Shown: piece after piece, positions 5,875 through 6,987 of the stretch | Layout: every line of letters starts with the position of its first letter | Position numbering within the stretch: the first letter of the stretch is position 1 | Assembly (NCBI GenBank): GCA_016202555.1 | Contig: JACQOL010000051.1 | Coordinates: 1 to 6,987, forward strand | DNA: 6,987 nucleotides | Direction: 5' to 3' | Source: Chloroflexota bacterium | GTDB taxonomy: Bacteria > Chloroflexota > Dehalococcoidia > Dehalococcoidales > UBA2162 | Notes under the pieces: generated by a model | Seen by the model: only the letters and a program-made list of their open reading frames with translations | Told to the model about the DNA's origin: nothing | Database searches by the model: none | Position numbers and translations under genes: made by a program

Positions 5875-6422
5875 AGGTTAGCCTCCTTCTGGTAGATATT
5901 GATACAACTATCACCATGACGGTGTTCCTTGATAAGCCTTAGTTGAGCATAGTTTTGACTCAGTGCCAAGCGCGGGGAATGGGTTAGCACTAAAGTCGTC
6001 TTAGCCCCCACCAGTTTAGTCGTCGCCAGCTGCTCTACCAGATTACCTATGGCAGAATCAGCGTAGGGCGGGTCCATCAGTATAACGCCGTACTCCTTAT
6101 CCAGAAAAGAAATAGCTTTAGCCACACTGCAACAATAAATATGAGCCCGCGTTGCCAGTTTCGTCTTTTCTAAGTTATCTTTAATTATAGCACAACATCC
6201 TGGCTTTTGCTCAACAAAATCAACCCAACGGGCCCCCCGGCTGAGCGCCTCAATACCTAAAGCGCCGCTACCAGAAAATAAATCAAGCACCTCTTCCCAA
6301 TCGCTTACCGTATTTTCCAGTATTGAAAAAATCGCTCCCCGGACTAAATCTGTCGCCGGGCGGGTAGGCCGCTTGGGGACTTTAAGGCGGTGCCCCTTAG
6401 CCTCACCAGTGATAACACGCAT
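5871..6422 (-). CDS. rsmD: 16S rRNA (guanine(966)-N(2))-methyltransferase
   Basis: AdoMet-dependent enzyme of the RsmD family, expected to methylate the N2 of G966 (Escherichia coli numbering) of 16S rRNA during 30S assembly. The N-terminal MRVITGEAKGHRLKVP and RPATDLVRGAIFSIL (21-35) are typical. DLFSGSGALGIEALSRGA (47-64) is the AdoMet-binding motif I. VILMDPPYAD (113-122) holds the catalytic DPPY. HRHGDSCINIYQ (167-178) matches the terminal family pattern (usually YGDT). The length of 183 aa is normal. Although it has the same DPPY chemistry as the plus-strand DNA methyltransferase, its motif I precedes the catalytic motif, as expected for the rRNA family. The start ATG has no visible ribosome-binding site but lies right behind a strong promoter, suggesting leaderless translation. 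It overlaps coaD by 4 nt. Confidence 0.95.
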   Translation of the reverse strand: MRVITGEAKGHRLKVPKRPTRPATDLVRGAIFSILENTVSDWEEVLDLFSGSGALGIEALSRGARWVDFVEQKPGCCAIIKDNLEKTKLATRAHIYCCSVAKAISFLDKEYGVILMDPPYADSAIGNLVEQLATTKLVGAKTTLVLTHSPRLALSQNYAQLRLIKEHRHGDSCINIYQKEANL

Positions 6423-6430
6423 AATAAATA

Positions 6431-6460
6431 ATAATAGCTAATTGTCGCCGATATTGTCAA
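6431..6460 (-). promoter_or_regulatory. Strong sigma-70-type promoter for rsmD-coaD-ferredoxin, probably leaderless
   Basis: On the minus strand a perfect -35 TTGACA (6460 to 6455) and a -10 TATTAT (6436 to 6431, 5/6 match) are separated by 18 nt. Only 8 nt separate the -10 box from the rsmD ATG (6422-6420). Initiation at the usual distance would start the transcript within about two bases of the ATG. The sequence before the ATG is A/T-only with no purine-rich ribosome-binding site, consistent with leaderless translation of rsmD. Confidence 0.65.
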
Positions 6461-6539
6461 TCAGTATGGTACTGTGTATTCTGAAAAATGGTTACTGACT
6501 GCTTCCCCAACTGCGCCTTAAGCTCGGCTTATCATTAAA

Positions 6540-6986
6540 TTAACCAGTTTTCTCCCGCCATTGGGTTTCGGTTAAGCCCAGCCTCTGAAAAATATCGTCT
6601 ACATAACGCAGGTAGTACTGATAATCAAAGAGTTTCTCCAACTCTACTGAGGACAGGCTGGCAGCAACCTCAGTATCAGCCGTTAACAAGCTAAGAAAAT
6701 TTTTATGTCCCTGCCACGCTTTCATTGCGTTCCGCTGGACTAGCTCATAGGCTTTTTGCCGGCTCAGTCCCTTGTCAATAAGAGCCAGCATTACCCGCTG
6801 GGAGAAAACCAAACCCTTGGTCAGCTCCATATTGTGCTTCATCCGTCGCGGGTAGACCTGTAACCCTTTCATTATCGAGGTGAAGACATCAAGCGAGTAA
6901 TCCAGCAAGAGACATGAGTCGGGCAGGGTAATCCGTTCAGTAGAGGAATGGCTAATGTCGCGTTCATGCCAGAGGGCAATATTTTC
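6540..6986 (-). CDS. purB: Adenylosuccinate lyase, C-terminal part (5' end outside window)
   Basis: Fumarase/aspartase-superfamily lyase that acts twice in purine synthesis, releasing fumarate from SAICAR and from adenylosuccinate (to give AMP). The frame stays open to the right window edge, so only the last 148 residues are seen; the TTG at 6908 is not a real start. The visible part begins with NIALWHERDISHSSTERI and LPD, a segment characteristic of PurB. It continues through YPRRMKHNMELTKGLVFSQRVMLAL, QKAYELVQRNAMKAW and the C-terminal LFDYQYYLRYVDDIFQRLGL, all expected for the family's C-terminal helical domain. The gene is co-directional with rsmD but ends 117 nt before it, and rsmD has its own promoter, so it need not be in the same operon. 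Confidence 0.94.
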   Translation of the reverse strand, partial: ENIALWHERDISHSSTERITLPDSCLLLDYSLDVFTSIMKGLQVYPRRMKHNMELTKGLVFSQRVMLALIDKGLSRQKAYELVQRNAMKAWQGHKNFLSLLTADTEVAASLSSVELEKLFDYQYYLRYVDDIFQRLGLTETQWREKTG

Positions 6987-6987
6987 C

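Noticed and set aside
6518..6535. Small inverted repeat TAAGC-TCG-GCTTA after purB as a terminator
   Set aside because: Only 5 bp, AT-rich, and without a T run on the minus strand, so it is too weak to call.
1..6987. tRNA, rRNA or riboswitch genes
   Set aside because: The intergenic regions are short (154 bp at most) and no cloverleaf-like or conserved aptamer-like pattern, including a T-box before leuS (whose start is outside the window), could be seen.

Overview
The window looks like an ordinary bacterial chromosome segment carrying housekeeping genes, with one two-gene accessory insert. Gene content and order suggest a free-living, probably anaerobic bacterium. The order is leuS, then proC-yggT-cvpA, converging on purB-rsmD-coaD-ferredoxin. 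Together with an Alvin-type 2[4Fe-4S] ferredoxin and moderate GC, this would fit a Dehalococcoidia-like member of the Chloroflexota. That placement is an inference from gene context and remembered family resemblance, not a database result.

Plus-strand half (2-4967). The window opens inside leuS (leucyl-tRNA synthetase; editing domain to C-terminus) and leuS ends at a terminator-like hairpin. An insert follows with a recognisable promoter, a 12-bp perfect palindrome in the likely 5' leader, a small beta-class DNA adenine-N6/cytosine-N4 methyltransferase (234 aa) and, 11 nt later, an unrecognised 215-aa soluble protein with a GTG start. After it the housekeeping order resumes: proC (pyrroline-5-carboxylate reductase), yggT (overlapping the proC stop) and a cvpA-family membrane protein.

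Minus-strand half (6987-5101). Transcription runs purB (3' part only), rsmD (16S rRNA m2G966 methyltransferase), coaD (phosphopantetheine adenylyltransferase) and a small ferredoxin. rsmD and coaD overlap by 4 nt (ATGA), and the ferredoxin follows coaD by 18 nt, so the last three genes look like one operon. A near-consensus promoter (TTGACA-N18-TATTAT) ends only 8 nt before the rsmD ATG and no ribosome-binding site is visible, so rsmD may be translated from a leaderless mRNA. The two gene sets converge in the 133-bp gap at 4968-5100.

The only part that could be a less-described system is the methyltransferase plus 215-aa gene pair (about 1715-3346). It reads as an orphan methyltransferase or a compact restriction-modification-like module with its own promoter and possible operator. 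The partner's function cannot be assigned from sequence alone. Everything else is conventional.
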